From the NCBI RefSeq assembly GCF_014204525.1, contig NZ_JACHLP010000001.1, positions 310,001-374,000 on the forward strand: a stretch of 64,000 nt of DNA. The letters run 5' to 3'. This DNA comes from Roseateles oligotrophus. Lineage in GTDB: Bacteria > Pseudomonadota > Gammaproteobacteria > Burkholderiales > Burkholderiaceae_C. The notes below the pieces were generated by a model. It saw only the letters and a program-made list of their open reading frames with translations, had not been told where the DNA came from and searched no databases. Of this stretch, positions 36,824 through 47,417 are shown piece after piece. Every line of letters starts with the position of its first letter. The first letter of the stretch is position 1. Both the position numbers and the translations under genes were made by a program.

Positions 36824-37864
36824 ATGCAGGTTTTCCGCGGCTTTCACCACCCAGGCATCGCCAGCGCTTGTGCGCTGACGATAGGCAATTTCGACGGCGT
36901 CCATCGCGGTCACCAGGCCATGCTGGCCTTGCTCAAGTCCGAGGCCTCGCATCGCGGCCTGCCGACCTGCGTGATGAGCTTCGAGCCCCATCCGCGCGAC
37001 TATTTCGCCGCCCGCGCGGGCCAGCCCGACCTTGCCCCCGCCCGCATCGCCCTGCTGCGCGACAAGCTCAGCGAGCTGGAACGCTGTGGCGTCGACCAGG
37101 CCATCGTGCTGCGCTTCGACGAGGCCCTGGCCTCGCTGAGCGCACAAGACTTCATCCAGCGCGTGCTGCGCCAGGGCCTGGGCGCCAAATACATCCTGGT
37201 CGGCGACGACTTCCGCTTCGGCGCCAAACGCCAGGGCGATTACGCCACCCTGGACGCCGCCGGCCGCGCCCAGGGCTTCGACGTGGCCCGCATGATGAGC
37301 TATGAAGTGCATGGCTTGCGCGTCAGCAGTTCGGCCGTGCGCGAGGCCCTGGCCCAAGGGGATATGGCCGCAGCGGCCCGCTTGCTGGGCCGGCCCTACG
37401 CCATCTCCGGCCACGTCGTGCACGGGGCCAAGCTGGGCCGCAGCCTGGGGGAATCGGCCCCGGCGGCGGCGGACGGTTTCCGCACCCTCAATCTGCGTTT
37501 CACCCACGACAAACCGGCCGCGCACGGCATCTTCGCCGTGCGGGTGCACGGCCTCACAAGCCAGGCGCTGGAGGGCGTCGCCTCGCTGGGCGTGCGCCCC
37601 ACGGTGGAAGACGCTGGCCGCGTGCTGCTGGAGGTGCATTGCCTGGAGTGGCCGACCGAGCTCGGTGCCAACGGCGGCTACGGTAAACTCGTGCGCGTGG
37701 AACTCCTGCACAAACTTCGCGATGAAGCCCGTTACGACGGGCTGGACGCCTTGACGGCCGCCATCGCACAAGACGTGCGCGATGCGCGCGTTTTCCTGGC
37801 CCAGCAGGCCACGTCCGGGGCCCATGAGGCCTTGCGCCGCCAGACCACCCGCGACCGAATTTGA
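36824..37864 (+). CDS. ribF: Bifunctional riboflavin kinase/FMN adenylyltransferase
   Basis: A protein of 346 residues making FMN then FAD. The N-terminal adenylyltransferase domain has TIGNFDGVHRGHQAML and VGDDFRFGAKRQGDY. The C-terminal flavokinase domain begins VVHGAKLGRSLG. The family's GFPTANL metal/nucleotide motif is here ADGFRTLNLRF, preceded by about nine extra residues; Thr and Asn of the motif are kept. The order ribF-ileS-lspA is conserved in proteobacteria. Confidence 0.93.
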   Translation: MQVFRGFHHPGIASACALTIGNFDGVHRGHQAMLALLKSEASHRGLPTCVMSFEPHPRDYFAARAGQPDLAPARIALLRDKLSELERCGVDQAIVLRFDEALASLSAQDFIQRVLRQGLGAKYILVGDDFRFGAKRQGDYATLDAAGRAQGFDVARMMSYEVHGLRVSSSAVREALAQGDMAAAARLLGRPYAISGHVVHGAKLGRSLGESAPAAADGFRTLNLRFTHDKPAAHGIFAVRVHGLTSQALEGVASLGVRPTVEDAGRVLLEVHCLEWPTELGANGGYGKLVRVELLHKLRDEARYDGLDALTAAIAQDVRDARVFLAQQATSGAHEALRRQTTRDRI

Positions 37865-37969
37865 GGCTGACGGCAGGTCTCGCCCTGCTTTTGCGCCCCG
37901 CCCTGCGCCGCTACCAGCCCCACACCCCAGCCCGGCCGCCATTGCGCGCGGACCCTATCGAGTTCTGCC

Positions 37970-40846
37970 ATGACCACCCAAAACTCCGACGACAAGAACA
38001 ACACCCCCGCGCAGGACTACCGCGCCACGCTGAACCTGCCCGACACCCCCTTCCCCATGCGCGGCGACCTGCCCAAGCGCGAGCCGGCCTGGGTGAAGGA
38101 ATGGGAAGACCAGGGCGTCTACAAAAAGCTGCGCGAGGCCCGCTGCGGCGCGCCCAAATTCGTGCTGCACGACGGCCCGCCCTATGCCAATGGCCAGATC
38201 CACATCGGCCACGCCGCCAACAAGATCCTCAAGGACATGATCGTCAAGGCGCGCCAGCTGAAGGGCATGGACGCCGCCTACATCCCCGGCTGGGACTGCC
38301 ACGGCCTGCCGATCGAGAACCAGATCGAGAAGACCTTTGGCCGCGGCCTGCCGCGCGACGAGGTGCAGGCCAAGAGCCGCGCCTATGCCGGCGAGCAAAT
38401 CGACGCGCAACGCCAGGACTTCAAGCGCCTGGGCGTGCTGGGCGAATGGGGCAATCCTTACCGCACCATGAACTTCGCCAACGAGGCCGGCGAGATCCGC
38501 GTGCTGCAGCGCCTGTTCGAGCGCGGCTTTGTCTACCGAGGGCTCAAGCCCGTCTACTGGTGTTTTGACTGCGGCTCCTCGCTGGCCGAGTTCGAGATCG
38601 AGTACCAAGACAAGCAAAGCCCGGCCGTGGACGTCGCCTTCCTGAGCGCCGAGCCCGCCAAGCTGGCCGCCGCCTTCGGCCTGCCCGCCTTGGACAAGCA
38701 AGCCTTCACCGTCATCTGGACCACCACGCCCTGGACCATCCCCGCCAACCAGGCGCTCAACCTCAACCCCGAGCTGAGCTACGCCCTGGTGGACACGCCG
38801 CGCGGCATCTTCCTGGTGGCCGAGGCACTGGTGGAGAAGTGCCTGGCGCGCTGGCAGCTGGAGGGCTCGGTCCTGGCCACCACGGCCGGCAAGAACCTGG
38901 CGATGCTGCAGTTCAAGCACCCACTGGCCCATGTCGATGCCGGCTACGACCGCACAAGCCCCGTCTATCTGGCCGATTACGCCACCGCCGAGGACGGCAC
39001 CGGCGTGGTCCACTCCGCCCCCGCCTACGGCCTGGACGACTTCCAGAGCTGCGTGGCCCATGGCCTGGCCTTCAAAGACATCCTCAACCCGGTGCAGGGC
39101 AATGGCCAGTACGAGGCCGGCCTGCCCCTGTTCGGCGGCCTGCACATCTGGAAGGCTAATGCCGTCATTGCACAGACACTGGAAGACGCCGGCCGCCTGC
39201 TCTCCCACGTCAAGATCACGCACAGCTACCCGCATTGCTGGCGCCACAAGACGCCGGTGATCTACCGCGCCGCGGCCCAGTGGTTTGTGCGCATGGACGA
39301 GGCTGAAGTTGGAACTGCGGGTGTATTCGCCCAGGAAAAGCCCGCCAAAAGCCTGCGCCAGACCGCGCTGGACGCCATTGCCGAGACCAGCTTCTACCCC
39401 GAGAACGGCCGCGCCCGCCTGCACGACATGATCAAGGGCAGGCCCGACTGGTGCATCTCGCGCCAGCGTAGCTGGGGCGTGCCCCTGCCCATCTTCCTGC
39501 ACAAAGACACCGGCCAGCCGCATCCGCAGACGCTGGCCTTCATCGCTCGCGCCGCCGACCTGGTCGAGCAAGGCGGGGTCGAGGCCTGGGCCAAGCTGGA
39601 AGCGGCCGAATGGCTGGGCGCGGAGGCCGAGAACTACAGCAAGGGCGCCGACATCCTGGACGTCTGGTTCGACTCCGGCTCCACCTTCCAGCATGTGCTG
39701 GGGGGCAGCCATGCCGGCGCCGCCCACGCCAGCGGCCCCGAGGCCGACCTCTATCTGGAAGGCCATGACCAGCACCGCGGCTGGTTCCATTCATCATTGC
39801 TGATCGCCTGCGCCCTCTACGGCCGCGCGCCTTACAAAGGCCTGCTGACCCACGGCTTCGTCGTCGACGGCCGGGGCCGCAAGATGAGCAAGTCCGAGGG
39901 CAATGTGGTGGCCCCACAGGCGGTGAGCGAAAAAATGGGCGCGGAAATCATCCGCCTCTGGTGCGCCTCGACCGACTACTCGGGCGATCTGGGCCTGGAC
40001 GACAAAATCCTCGCCCGCGTGGTGGACGCCTACCGCCGCATCCGCAACACCTTGCGTTTCCTGCTCGCCAACGTCAGCGACTTCGACGCCGCTGCCGAGG
40101 CCCTGCCGCTGGATCAGTTGCTGGAGGTGGACCGCTTCGCCCTGGCCCGCGCCGCCGAGTTGCAGGCCGACATACTCGCCCATTTCGAGCGTTATGAATT
40201 CCACCCGGTGGTGGCCAAGCTGCAGGTCTATTGCTCGGAAGACCTGGGCGCCTTCTACCTCGATGTGCTGAAGGACCGCCTCTACACCACCGCCCCCAAA
40301 TCCCTGGCCCGCCGCTCCGCCCAGACGGCGCTGTGGCACATCACCCAGGCCATGCTGCGCTGGATGGCGCCCTTCCTCAGCTTCACCGCCGAGGAGGCCT
40401 GGAAGGTGTTCGCTGCGGCCCAGCCGGGCCAGAGCATCTTCACCGAGACCTACTGGCAATTCAATGAGCCCGATGCCGCCCTGCTGGCCAAATGGGGCCG
40501 CATCCGCGAGATCCGCGAGGCGGTCAACAAGGCGATCGAGGACGTACGCAAGACCGGTGGCGTGGGCTCCTCCCTGCAAGCCGAAGTGCGTTTGGGCCTG
40601 CAGTCCAGCGACCTGAGCCTGCTGCAAAGCCTGGGCGCGGATCTGAAGTTTGTGCTGATCACCTCGGCCGCCCAGCTCGAGGCGGCCGATGAGCTGACGG
40701 TGACGGTGACGCCCTCCGGCCACGCCAAATGCGAGCGCTGCTGGCATTACAGCGCGGACGTGGGCAGCATCAAAGCCCACCCCGGCCTGTGCGGCCGCTG
40801 CGACAGCAATCTGCATGGCGCGGGCGAAACCCGCAAGGTGGCCTGA
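37970..40846 (+). CDS. ileS: Isoleucyl-tRNA synthetase
   Basis: A class I synthetase of 958 residues, full length. The HIGH motif is at 78-81 ([16 protein letters not shown]) and KMSKS at 638-642. The editing domain ([16 protein letters not shown]) lies between. The C-terminal zinc site reads [12 protein letters not shown] then CGRCDSNL, typical of bacterial-type IleS. It is followed after three bases by lspA. Confidence 0.97.
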   Translation: MTTQNSDDKNNTPAQDYRATLNLPDTPFPMRGDLPKREPAWVKEWEDQGVYKKLREARCGAPKFVLHDGPPYANGQIHIGHAANKILKDMIVKARQLKGMDAAYIPGWDCHGLPIENQIEKTFGRGLPRDEVQAKSRAYAGEQIDAQRQDFKRLGVLGEWGNPYRTMNFANEAGEIRVLQRLFERGFVYRGLKPVYWCFDCGSSLAEFEIEYQDKQSPAVDVAFLSAEPAKLAAAFGLPALDKQAFTVIWTTTPWTIPANQALNLNPELSYALVDTPRGIFLVAEALVEKCLARWQLEGSVLATTAGKNLAMLQFKHPLAHVDAGYDRTSPVYLADYATAEDGTGVVHSAPAYGLDDFQSCVAHGLAFKDILNPVQGNGQYEAGLPLFGGLHIWKANAVIAQTLEDAGRLLSHVKITHSYPHCWRHKTPVIYRAAAQWFVRMDEAEVGTAGVFAQEKPAKSLRQTALDAIAETSFYPENGRARLHDMIKGRPDWCISRQRSWGVPLPIFLHKDTGQPHPQTLAFIARAADLVEQGGVEAWAKLEAAEWLGAEAENYSKGADILDVWFDSGSTFQHVLGGSHAGAAHASGPEADLYLEGHDQHRGWFHSSLLIACALYGRAPYKGLLTHGFVVDGRGRKMSKSEGNVVAPQAVSEKMGAEIIRLWCASTDYSGDLGLDDKILARVVDAYRRIRNTLRFLLANVSDFDAAAEALPLDQLLEVDRFALARAAELQADILAHFERYEFHPVVAKLQVYCSEDLGAFYLDVLKDRLYTTAPKSLARRSAQTALWHITQAMLRWMAPFLSFTAEEAWKVFAAAQPGQSIFTETYWQFNEPDAALLAKWGRIREIREAVNKAIEDVRKTGGVGSSLQAEVRLGLQSSDLSLLQSLGADLKFVLITSAAQLEAADELTVTVTPSGHAKCERCWHYSADVGSIKAHPGLCGRCDSNLHGAGETRKVA

Positions 40847-40849
40847 GCG

Positions 40850-41362
40850 ATGGCAACACGCAAGCAAGCCATGAGCGGCGGCAGCAACGGCAATCGACTG
40901 GGTCTGTGGCTGGGCCTGGCCCTGATCATCATCCTGCTGGACCAGTTCACCAAGGTGCTGATCCTGGGGAACTTCCAGTTAGGTGACAGCCGCTACGTCA
41001 CCAGCTTCTTCAACGTCGTGCGGGTCCACAATCTGGGCGCGGCCTTCAGCTTTCTGCACGACGCGGGCGGCTGGCAGCGCTGGTTCTTTGTCGGCCTGGG
41101 CGCGGTGGCCACCATCTTCATCACCGTGATGCTGCGCAAGCATGGCCAGCAGACCCTGTTCGCCACGGCGCTCACGCTGATCCTGGGCGGCGCCATCGGC
41201 AATGTGGTGGACCGCCTGCTGCACGGCTATGTGGTGGACTTCATCCAGGTTCACTGGGGCGCGCAGTATTACTTCCCCAGCTTCAATATCGCCGACAGCG
41301 CCATCACCGTCGGTGCCGCCCTGCTGATCTGGGACGAGATCCGCCGCGTGCGCCGGGGATAA
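40850..41362 (+). CDS. lspA: Lipoprotein signal peptidase (signal peptidase II)
   Basis: A membrane aspartyl protease of 170 residues that removes signal peptides from prolipoproteins. Four membrane segments are visible (~18-38, 77-95, 103-120 and 148-162). The catalytic aspartates are Asp121 in [15 protein letters not shown] and Asp149 in FNIADSAI. Three bases separate it from ileS. It would process the lipoprotein encoded at 59142. Confidence 0.96.
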   Translation: MATRKQAMSGGSNGNRLGLWLGLALIIILLDQFTKVLILGNFQLGDSRYVTSFFNVVRVHNLGAAFSFLHDAGGWQRWFFVGLGAVATIFITVMLRKHGQQTLFATALTLILGGAIGNVVDRLLHGYVVDFIQVHWGAQYYFPSFNIADSAITVGAALLIWDEIRRVRRG

Positions 41363-41433
41363 ACCCCGACCCGGCCTCTGGCTGATGGAAAGTCCCGGGG
41401 CAGGTGGGCGCATCCCTGCCCTAATCTGCGGGC

Positions 41434-42255
41434 ATGACGCCCCCAGACACCCCTCCGACCCCGGCCCCCGGCGACGCCGAGGCCATTCCGGCGGACAGCG
41501 CCTTCGCCATCGAGCTGCGCCCCCTGCGCATGGGCGACCCCCTGCGCTGGTTGCGCGCCGGCTGGCAGGACTTCCTCAAGGCGCCCGCCATCGGCCTGTT
41601 CTACGGCCTCAGCTTCACGCTGATGGGCTGGGCCTTGCTGGGCGTGTTCAACCATGCGCCGGTCTACACCCTGGCGCTGTCGGCCGGCTTTTTGCTGCTG
41701 GGGCCGCTGCTATGCCTGGGGCTTTACCAGGTCAGCTACCGGCTGGAGGTGGGGGAGACGCCCCGCCTGCTGGACTCCCTCACCGCCTGGCGCCGCCGCA
41801 GCGCCCAGCTCGCCATCTTCGGCTTTGTCTTGCTGGTGCTGGAGATGCTATGGGGCCGCGCCGCCCTGGTGGTGTTTGCCGTCAGCTTCAACGGCATGCC
41901 GGACTTTGCCGGCTCCATCGCCAAGCTGGCCTCGGCCGAGAACCTCGGCTTCATCGCCGCCTACCTGGCCGTGGGCGGGGTGTTTGCCGGCCTGATCTAC
42001 GCCGTCAGCGTCATCGCCATGCCCATGCTTTTGCACCGTGAGACGGACGCCATCACCGCCGGCCTGACCAGCCTGCGCCTGGTGCTGACGCAGACCGGCG
42101 TGATGCTGCTCTGGGGCGCCTTGCTGACGGTGCTGGTGGTGCTGGCCATGCTGCCCTGGTTTGCCGGCCTCATCGTCGTCGGCCCGGTGGTGGGCCATGC
42201 CAGCTGGCATGCTTACCGGCATGCGGTGGTGGACGGCCCAGCCACACCCAGCTGA
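41434..42255 (+). CDS. DUF2189 family integral membrane protein
   Basis: A protein of 273 residues. A Pro-rich N-terminus is followed by the family start (LRMGDPLRWLRAGWQDFLKAPAIGLFYGL) and six hydrophobic segments. The Gly/Pro-rich last helix ends AGLIVVGPVVGHASWHAYRH. The function of the family is unknown. No operon partner is evident. Confidence 0.82.
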   Translation: MTPPDTPPTPAPGDAEAIPADSAFAIELRPLRMGDPLRWLRAGWQDFLKAPAIGLFYGLSFTLMGWALLGVFNHAPVYTLALSAGFLLLGPLLCLGLYQVSYRLEVGETPRLLDSLTAWRRRSAQLAIFGFVLLVLEMLWGRAALVVFAVSFNGMPDFAGSIAKLASAENLGFIAAYLAVGGVFAGLIYAVSVIAMPMLLHRETDAITAGLTSLRLVLTQTGVMLLWGALLTVLVVLAMLPWFAGLIVVGPVVGHASWHAYRHAVVDGPATPS

Positions 42256-42351
42256 CGCCTGGCTAACGCCCCAGCGCCACAGTACCCTTCTGGACGGGCC
42301 ACAATGGGGCTCGCAAAGCAGTTGCCCCAGCCCCGTCCTCACTGACGCCCC

Positions 42352-43875
42352 ATGCTTGACTTCTCCTGCCTGACCCATTACGACTGGCTCGACGTGCCCA
42401 TGTGGGTCTATGACCCCGAGCGGCAGCGCAATCTCTGGGCCAATGCGGCGGCGCTGCGCTTTTGGCATGCCAGCAGTGCGGAGGAGTTTCTCTCGCAGGA
42501 CCACTCCGACACGACCGAGGCGGTGCGCGAGCGCCTGGCCGTCACCGCGGCCGACCACGCCCAGGAAAAAATCGTGCGCGAGCAATGGACGCTCTACCCC
42601 AAGGGCCAGCCGACCACGGCCATGCTGGTCTCGCGGGGCATACTCACGCCGGACCGCCGCCAGGTCATGCTGTTTGCCGCCGACTCCCTGGCCAGCGGTG
42701 AGGACAAGGCCATGCTGCGCGGCGTCGAGGCCTTGCAACACACCTCGGTGCGCATTGCCGTCTTCAGCCTGCAGGACGGCAGCCTGCTGATGCGCAACCC
42801 GGCAGCCGCCCTGGCTTTCGACGGCCTGCGCAAACACCCCGAGGCGCAACGCCATCACAACGATTTCAGCGCCATCTTTGCCGACCCGGCCGATCTGCGG
42901 AAGATCCTGGAACAGATCCAGAGCGGCCAAAGCTTCAAGGACGATCTGGAACTGCTGACCACCCAGGGTCGCTGCTGGCATGGCGTCAATGTGCGCGTCA
43001 TGCGCGACCCGGTGACGGGCCGGCAGGTCGTGCTGCTCAATGCCCGCGACATTGCCGACCTGAAGGCCAGCCAGGCCGCGCTGGAGGCCGCCCGCGAGGT
43101 GGCCGAGGCCGCCAGCCTGGCCAAGAGCAGCTTTCTGGCCAATATGAGCCACGAGATCCGCACCCCCATGAACGGCGTGCTGGGCCTGACCGAGCTGGTG
43201 CTGCAGACCGAGCTGAGCGACAAGCAGCGCCGCTTCATCGAGTTGGCCCATAACTCGGCCAAGGGCTTGATGGTCATCATCAACGACTTGCTGGACGTGG
43301 CCAAGATCGAGTCCGGCCGGGTCATCATCGAGCAAGCACCCTTCTCTCTGCACGACTGCCTGCGCGAGGCCTTGCACCCCCTGCTGCTGCAGGCGCATGA
43401 GAAAGGCATACAGCTCAACGCAAGAGTGCAGCCTGGCGTGCCTCAGCATGTGGTGGGCGACGCCCTGCGCCTGCGCCAGGTGCTGGTCAACCTGGTCGGC
43501 AATGCGCTCAAGTTCACCGAGCAGGGCGAGGTGCGGGTCGAGGTGCAGCGGCTGGAAGGCGGCGAGGCCGAGGGCGCTGCGGCGCTCGAGTCGGCCGCCC
43601 TCGGCCTGCGCTTTTCGGTGCATGACACCGGCATCGGCATGACGCGCGAGCAGATCGCCCACATCTTCGAGCCCTTCACCCAGGCCGATGGCAGCATCAC
43701 CCGCCGCTTCGGCGGCACCGGCCTGGGCCTGACCATCGTGCAGCGCCTGGTGCTGCTGATGGGCGGCCAGGTGCAGGTGGAAAGCCAGCCCGGCACCGGC
43801 TCCTGCTTCAGCTTTGAAGTGCCCTTGCTGCGTGAACTGAAGCCCGCGGCGGCCTCCGCCGAGCAAGGCAGTTAG
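42352..43875 (+). CDS. Soluble PAS-type sensor histidine kinase
   Basis: A protein of 507 residues with no membrane segment. Two PAS-like regions lie at ~10-110 ([21 protein letters not shown]) and ~125-240 ([33 protein letters not shown]). HisKA has His267 in [12 protein letters not shown]. The ATPase domain has [18 protein letters not shown] and GTGLGLTIV. No receiver domain is fused, so an unlinked response regulator is needed. The TAG overlaps the TAA of the convergent quinone oxidoreductase gene by four bases. Confidence 0.92.
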   Translation: MLDFSCLTHYDWLDVPMWVYDPERQRNLWANAAALRFWHASSAEEFLSQDHSDTTEAVRERLAVTAADHAQEKIVREQWTLYPKGQPTTAMLVSRGILTPDRRQVMLFAADSLASGEDKAMLRGVEALQHTSVRIAVFSLQDGSLLMRNPAAALAFDGLRKHPEAQRHHNDFSAIFADPADLRKILEQIQSGQSFKDDLELLTTQGRCWHGVNVRVMRDPVTGRQVVLLNARDIADLKASQAALEAAREVAEAASLAKSSFLANMSHEIRTPMNGVLGLTELVLQTELSDKQRRFIELAHNSAKGLMVIINDLLDVAKIESGRVIIEQAPFSLHDCLREALHPLLLQAHEKGIQLNARVQPGVPQHVVGDALRLRQVLVNLVGNALKFTEQGEVRVEVQRLEGGEAEGAAALESAALGLRFSVHDTGIGMTREQIAHIFEPFTQADGSITRRFGGTGLGLTIVQRLVLLMGGQVQVESQPGTGSCFSFEVPLLRELKPAAASAEQGS

Positions 43876-44879
43876 ACCAGCAAGACGCTGCAGCCTGTCG
43901 TCTTGCGCGCCTCCATATCGCGGTGCGCCTGCACCACCTCGGCGAGCGGGTAGCGCTGCTCCACCGGGATCTTGATGGCCCCGCTGCTCACCATGGCAAA
44001 CAGCTCGTCCGCCATCGCCTGGCTGGCCTCGCGCGTGCTCAGATGGGTGAACAAGGTGGGCCGAGTCACGTAGAGCGAGCCCTTGGCCGCCAACTGGCCC
44101 AGATTGAGCGGCGGCACCACGCCCGAGGCATTGCCGAAGCTGGCCAGCAGACCGAAAGGCGCCAGGCTGTTCAGCGAGCCCTCCCAGGTGTCGGCACCCA
44201 CCGAGTCGTACACCACCTTGACGCCACGGCCCTCGGTCAACTCGCGCACGCGGGCGGCAAAATCGGGCTCGCGGCGGTAGTTGATGACGTGGGCGGCACC
44301 GGCCTGCAGAGCCAGCGCGCATTTCTCGTCGGAGCCGGCCGTGCCGATCAGGCGCAGGCCCAGGGCCCTGGCCCACTGGCAGGCGATCAGGCCCACGCCC
44401 CCGGCGGCGGCATGGAAAAGCACCGTGTCACCGGCCTGCAAGCCGCCTTGCGGCAGGGTGCGGCGCAGCAGGTACTGGGCCGTCAGGCCCTTGAGCATCA
44501 TGGCCGCGCCCGTTTCAAAATCGATGTTGTCGGGCAGCTTGCAGACCGAGCGGGCCGGCAGCACCCGCGCCGTGGCATAGGCGCCGGGCGGCGGGCTGGC
44601 ATAGGCCACGCGGTCGCCCACGGCCAGGTGCATAACGCCCTCGCCCACCGCCTCCACCACGCCCGAGCCCTCCATGCCCAAGCCGGCCGGCATGGGCAGG
44701 GGGTAGCTGCCGTTGCGGTGATAGATGTCGATGTAGTTGAGCCCGCAGGCCTTGTGGCGCACCCGCACTTCGCCCGCTCCGGGCATGCCGGTTTCCACCG
44801 CCTGCAACTGCATCTGCTCGGGGCCGCCGGGGGCCTTGATGCACACGACTTGCTCGGTCGAGGTCCAGGTACTGGTCAT
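43872..44879 (-). CDS. NADPH:quinone reductase-like zinc-independent MDR protein
   Basis: A 335-residue medium-chain dehydrogenase/reductase of the quinone oxidoreductase (QOR) type. The N-terminal GroES-like domain has ACGLNYIDIYHRNGSYPLPMP; the nucleotide domain has HAAAGGVGLIACQWARALG. The zinc-ligand cysteines of alcohol dehydrogenases are absent, as expected for QOR. It would reduce quinones or other enone substrates with NADPH. Its ATG is preceded by a GGAGTAGCC stretch. Confidence 0.92.
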   Translation of the reverse strand: MTSTWTSTEQVVCIKAPGGPEQMQLQAVETGMPGAGEVRVRHKACGLNYIDIYHRNGSYPLPMPAGLGMEGSGVVEAVGEGVMHLAVGDRVAYASPPPGAYATARVLPARSVCKLPDNIDFETGAAMMLKGLTAQYLLRRTLPQGGLQAGDTVLFHAAAGGVGLIACQWARALGLRLIGTAGSDEKCALALQAGAAHVINYRREPDFAARVRELTEGRGVKVVYDSVGADTWEGSLNSLAPFGLLASFGNASGVVPPLNLGQLAAKGSLYVTRPTLFTHLSTREASQAMADELFAMVSSGAIKIPVEQRYPLAEVVQAHRDMEARKTTGCSVLLV

Positions 44880-44912
44880 GGCTGGCTACTCCTGCAATCG
44901 AAACATGGGGAT

Positions 44913-44954
44913 GAAAAAAACAAGCCCGGATTCGCTGTGTGGGCGAATCCGGGC
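44913..44954 (-). terminator. Strong intrinsic terminator of the CsgG-like/SH3 gene
   Basis: The arms GCCCGGATTCGC/GCGAATCCGGGC form 12 perfect pairs; on the minus strand they are followed by TTGTTTTTTTC. It isolates the gene ending at 45001 from the quinone reductase gene. Confidence 0.92.
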
Positions 44955-45000
44955 ATGCTGCCAGGCTTTCATAGGCTTTGCCCGCCAGGGGGCAAAAGCG

Positions 45001-46308
45001 TCACTGCCGAACGCCTCGGAAGGATCCGCCGCCCTGCATGCGCCCGCTGTAACGCCAGGTCCCCGACACAATGCCCGACTGGCCATCGATGCGCCCGGTA
45101 AAGAGCGCCGCGCCGGCGGTGCCGTGTGCGGACAGATTCACATTGCCGGAGGCATCGACCTGACCATTGACATTGAACTGGCCGGTTTGCTGCGAATAGC
45201 CGCTCCCCGTCACATGCCCGTTATTGCTGACGATCACGTCAAAAGTGCCCAGATCGCTGCCCATGAACTTGCCACCGAAATTGCCGAAGATGCCCGGCGG
45301 CAACACCGCCTGCACCGGCATCACCGGAGGCGCCGCGCCGTTGCTGGCGCCATTGCCGTCGGCCGGTCCCACCAGGGTGCGCTGCACCCAGCCGCTGAAG
45401 TTGGCGGCGTCCACTCGGACAAAACCGTTCTTGACCTCGCCGGTCGCCACCAACTCGTCCGAGCGCTGCAGGGTGGCGAGCACCTTGCTGTCGCGCGAGG
45501 GCTGCTCGTAGGCCTTCACATTGGCGATCTTGGCCGCCAGCATCTGGCCGGCCGCCTGCGGCGCTTCGGCCTTGGTGGAGGCGGCCGCATTGGCATCGCC
45601 GGCCGCGCTGCTGGTCTTGATCAGCTGGGGCTGGTCGCGGATGGCCAGCACGATCTTGTTGTAGTTGTCCAGCAGGCTGGCCGCCACCATCTTGCCTTCG
45701 GGCGTCTTGGTATAGCCGCCCAAAGCACCGGCCGCGCCGCCGCCAAAGGCCCAGCCGCCGATGCCGAAATCGGTCTTGGTCGCCTTGCCCTCGGCCGCGG
45801 CGACCTGGATGCTGGAACGCACATCGGCCACCATCAAGCTGGTCGACGCTTCCTTGAACTTGAGGCCGCCGGCGATGGCGCCCAGCACACCCAGGCGGCC
45901 GAACAGCGCGCCGCCAATGCCGCCGGTGTCGGACGAGCCCACCTGCACATTGGGAGTCATGACGAAGTCGGCCGCCTGCATCTGGCCCTTGCCGACATTG
46001 GATTCATCGCGCAGCTCGCCGCTCTGGCCCAGCGCGCGTTCCTGCTGCAGGTTTTGCATGGCCACGCCGCGCTCCACCACATCGAAGCAGCCCGATTGCT
46101 GGATCATCATGCGCAGCAGGGCCGAGGGCGAGCCCAGGCCGTATTGCGAGAGATGGGTCCAGCCGATCTGCGGCTCCACCACGGCCATCACGCCCAGCTT
46201 TTTGCTGCACTTCTCTACCGTGGAGGAGGTCTCCTGGGCCAGCACATGGCTGCTGAAGGCAGCCAGCACAAGAGCGGCGGTAGCGGCGATCTGAAACGAC
46301 TTGTTCAT
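45001..46308 (-). CDS. Exported CsgG-like protein with an SH3-type domain
   Basis: A protein of 435 residues. The signal peptide is FQIAATAALVLAAFSSHVLA. The first half resembles the CsgG/HfaB family: LLRMMIQQSGCFDVVERGVAMQNL, then QMQAADFVMTPNVQVG and a glycine-rich stretch. Around residues 260-325 an SH3b-like domain follows (VKAYEQPSRDSKVLATLQR, GWVQRTLVG). A Gly/Asn-rich β domain forms the C-terminal 90 residues. CsgG itself is a lipoprotein pore; no lipobox is seen here, so a secretion-pore role is doubtful. A cell-wall or curli-associated role is possible. Either of two adjacent ATGs may start it. Confidence 0.7.
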   Translation of the reverse strand: MNKSFQIAATAALVLAAFSSHVLAQETSSTVEKCSKKLGVMAVVEPQIGWTHLSQYGLGSPSALLRMMIQQSGCFDVVERGVAMQNLQQERALGQSGELRDESNVGKGQMQAADFVMTPNVQVGSSDTGGIGGALFGRLGVLGAIAGGLKFKEASTSLMVADVRSSIQVAAAEGKATKTDFGIGGWAFGGGAAGALGGYTKTPEGKMVAASLLDNYNKIVLAIRDQPQLIKTSSAAGDANAAASTKAEAPQAAGQMLAAKIANVKAYEQPSRDSKVLATLQRSDELVATGEVKNGFVRVDAANFSGWVQRTLVGPADGNGASNGAAPPVMPVQAVLPPGIFGNFGGKFMGSDLGTFDVIVSNNGHVTGSGYSQQTGQFNVNGQVDASGNVNLSAHGTAGAALFTGRIDGQSGIVSGTWRYSGRMQGGGSFRGVRQ

Positions 46309-46458
46309 CATCTAAGGCATCTTTCTTTTCAAAGCCTGGGTCTGGCGGCGATTGTGCCAAAGCCCGGCCTCGAATCTGCCGCTGATCCGGTCTCCCCCCA
46401 AAGGAGGGACGAGGCCACCGCCAAGGTCCGGCGGCCCTTCAAACCCCCATCCACGCAG

Positions 46459-47355
46459 TCAGCGCCAACGCGTCAACAACCAGACCCCGCCCATCACCAG
46501 CAAGGTGCCGGCCGCCACCCAGGGCGTGAAGGGCTCGCCCAGAATCAGCACGCCCATCAGGATCGTCGACATGGGGCCAATCATGCCGGTCTGCGCCGCC
46601 ATCGTCGCGCCGACCCGCTCGATCGCCATCATCACCATCAAGACCGGCGCAAAAGTGCAGGCCGTGGCATTCAGCACCGACAGCCAGATCACCTCGGGCG
46701 CCAGCGCCTGCAAGCCGCTCAGCGGCCGCAGCAGGAAGAACTGGCCTATGCACAGCAGGCAGGCCACCGTGGTGGCCAGGCCGGTCAGGCGCATGGCGCC
46801 CAGGCGCTTGACCTCCTCGCCGCTGAAGACGAGATAGAGCGCATAGCTGATCGCACTGCCAAACACCAGGGCCGCGCCCAGCAGCACATCGCTGCCCTGC
46901 AGACGCAGCTCCTGGCCGAACACCAGCAGCACGCCGGCATAGCTCACCGCCAGCGCGATCAATTGCCGCCCGGTGACGCGGCGCTTGAACAGCAGCCAGC
47001 CCAGGAACAGGACGATGGTGGGGTTGAGATAGAGGATCAGGCGCTCGAAGCTCGCGCTGACATAGGCCAGGCCGGCGAAGTCCAGATAGCTGGCCAGGTA
47101 ATAGCCCGAAAAACCCAGGCCCAGCACCACCCGCCAGTCCCGCCCCGTCAGCGGCGGCTTGCCCCGCCCGGCCCACCAGGCCAGGATGAGGAATAAGGGC
47201 AGCGCAAACACCATGCGCAACATGATCAGGGTGACGGCATCGACGCCGTGACGATAGGCCAGCTTGACGATGATGGCCTTGCCCGAGAAGGCAATCGCCC
47301 CGCAAGTCGCCAGCAAAAGGCCGGGCCAGAGGGCTTTATTGGGAGCAGATGACAT
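46459..47355 (-). CDS. EamA/DMT superfamily transporter
   Basis: An integral membrane protein of 298 residues with ten hydrophobic segments arranged as two EamA repeats, typical of drug/metabolite exporters (LLLATCGAIAFSGKAIIVKLAYR and PTIVLFLGWLLFKRRVTGRQ). The ATG at 47355 is chosen over an upstream in-frame start because it begins right before the first helix. The cargo is unknown. Confidence 0.88.
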   Translation of the reverse strand: MSSAPNKALWPGLLLATCGAIAFSGKAIIVKLAYRHGVDAVTLIMLRMVFALPLFLILAWWAGRGKPPLTGRDWRVVLGLGFSGYYLASYLDFAGLAYVSASFERLILYLNPTIVLFLGWLLFKRRVTGRQLIALAVSYAGVLLVFGQELRLQGSDVLLGAALVFGSAISYALYLVFSGEEVKRLGAMRLTGLATTVACLLCIGQFFLLRPLSGLQALAPEVIWLSVLNATACTFAPVLMVMMAIERVGATMAAQTGMIGPMSTILMGVLILGEPFTPWVAAGTLLVMGGVWLLTRWR

Positions 47356-47378
47356 TGCTCCGCATTTTAGAGATCGCA

Positions 47379-47400
47379 CCCTGGCCCTGCCGGGCCAGGG
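47379..47400 (-). terminator. Hairpin between nitronate monooxygenase and the EamA transporter
   Basis: CCCTGGCCC-TGCC-GGGCCAGGG is a perfect 9-bp stem downstream of the nitronate monooxygenase stop. There is no U-run, so termination may be partial and the EamA gene could still be read through. Confidence 0.5.
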
Positions 47401-47417
47401 CCTTCGTCAATCGGCAA

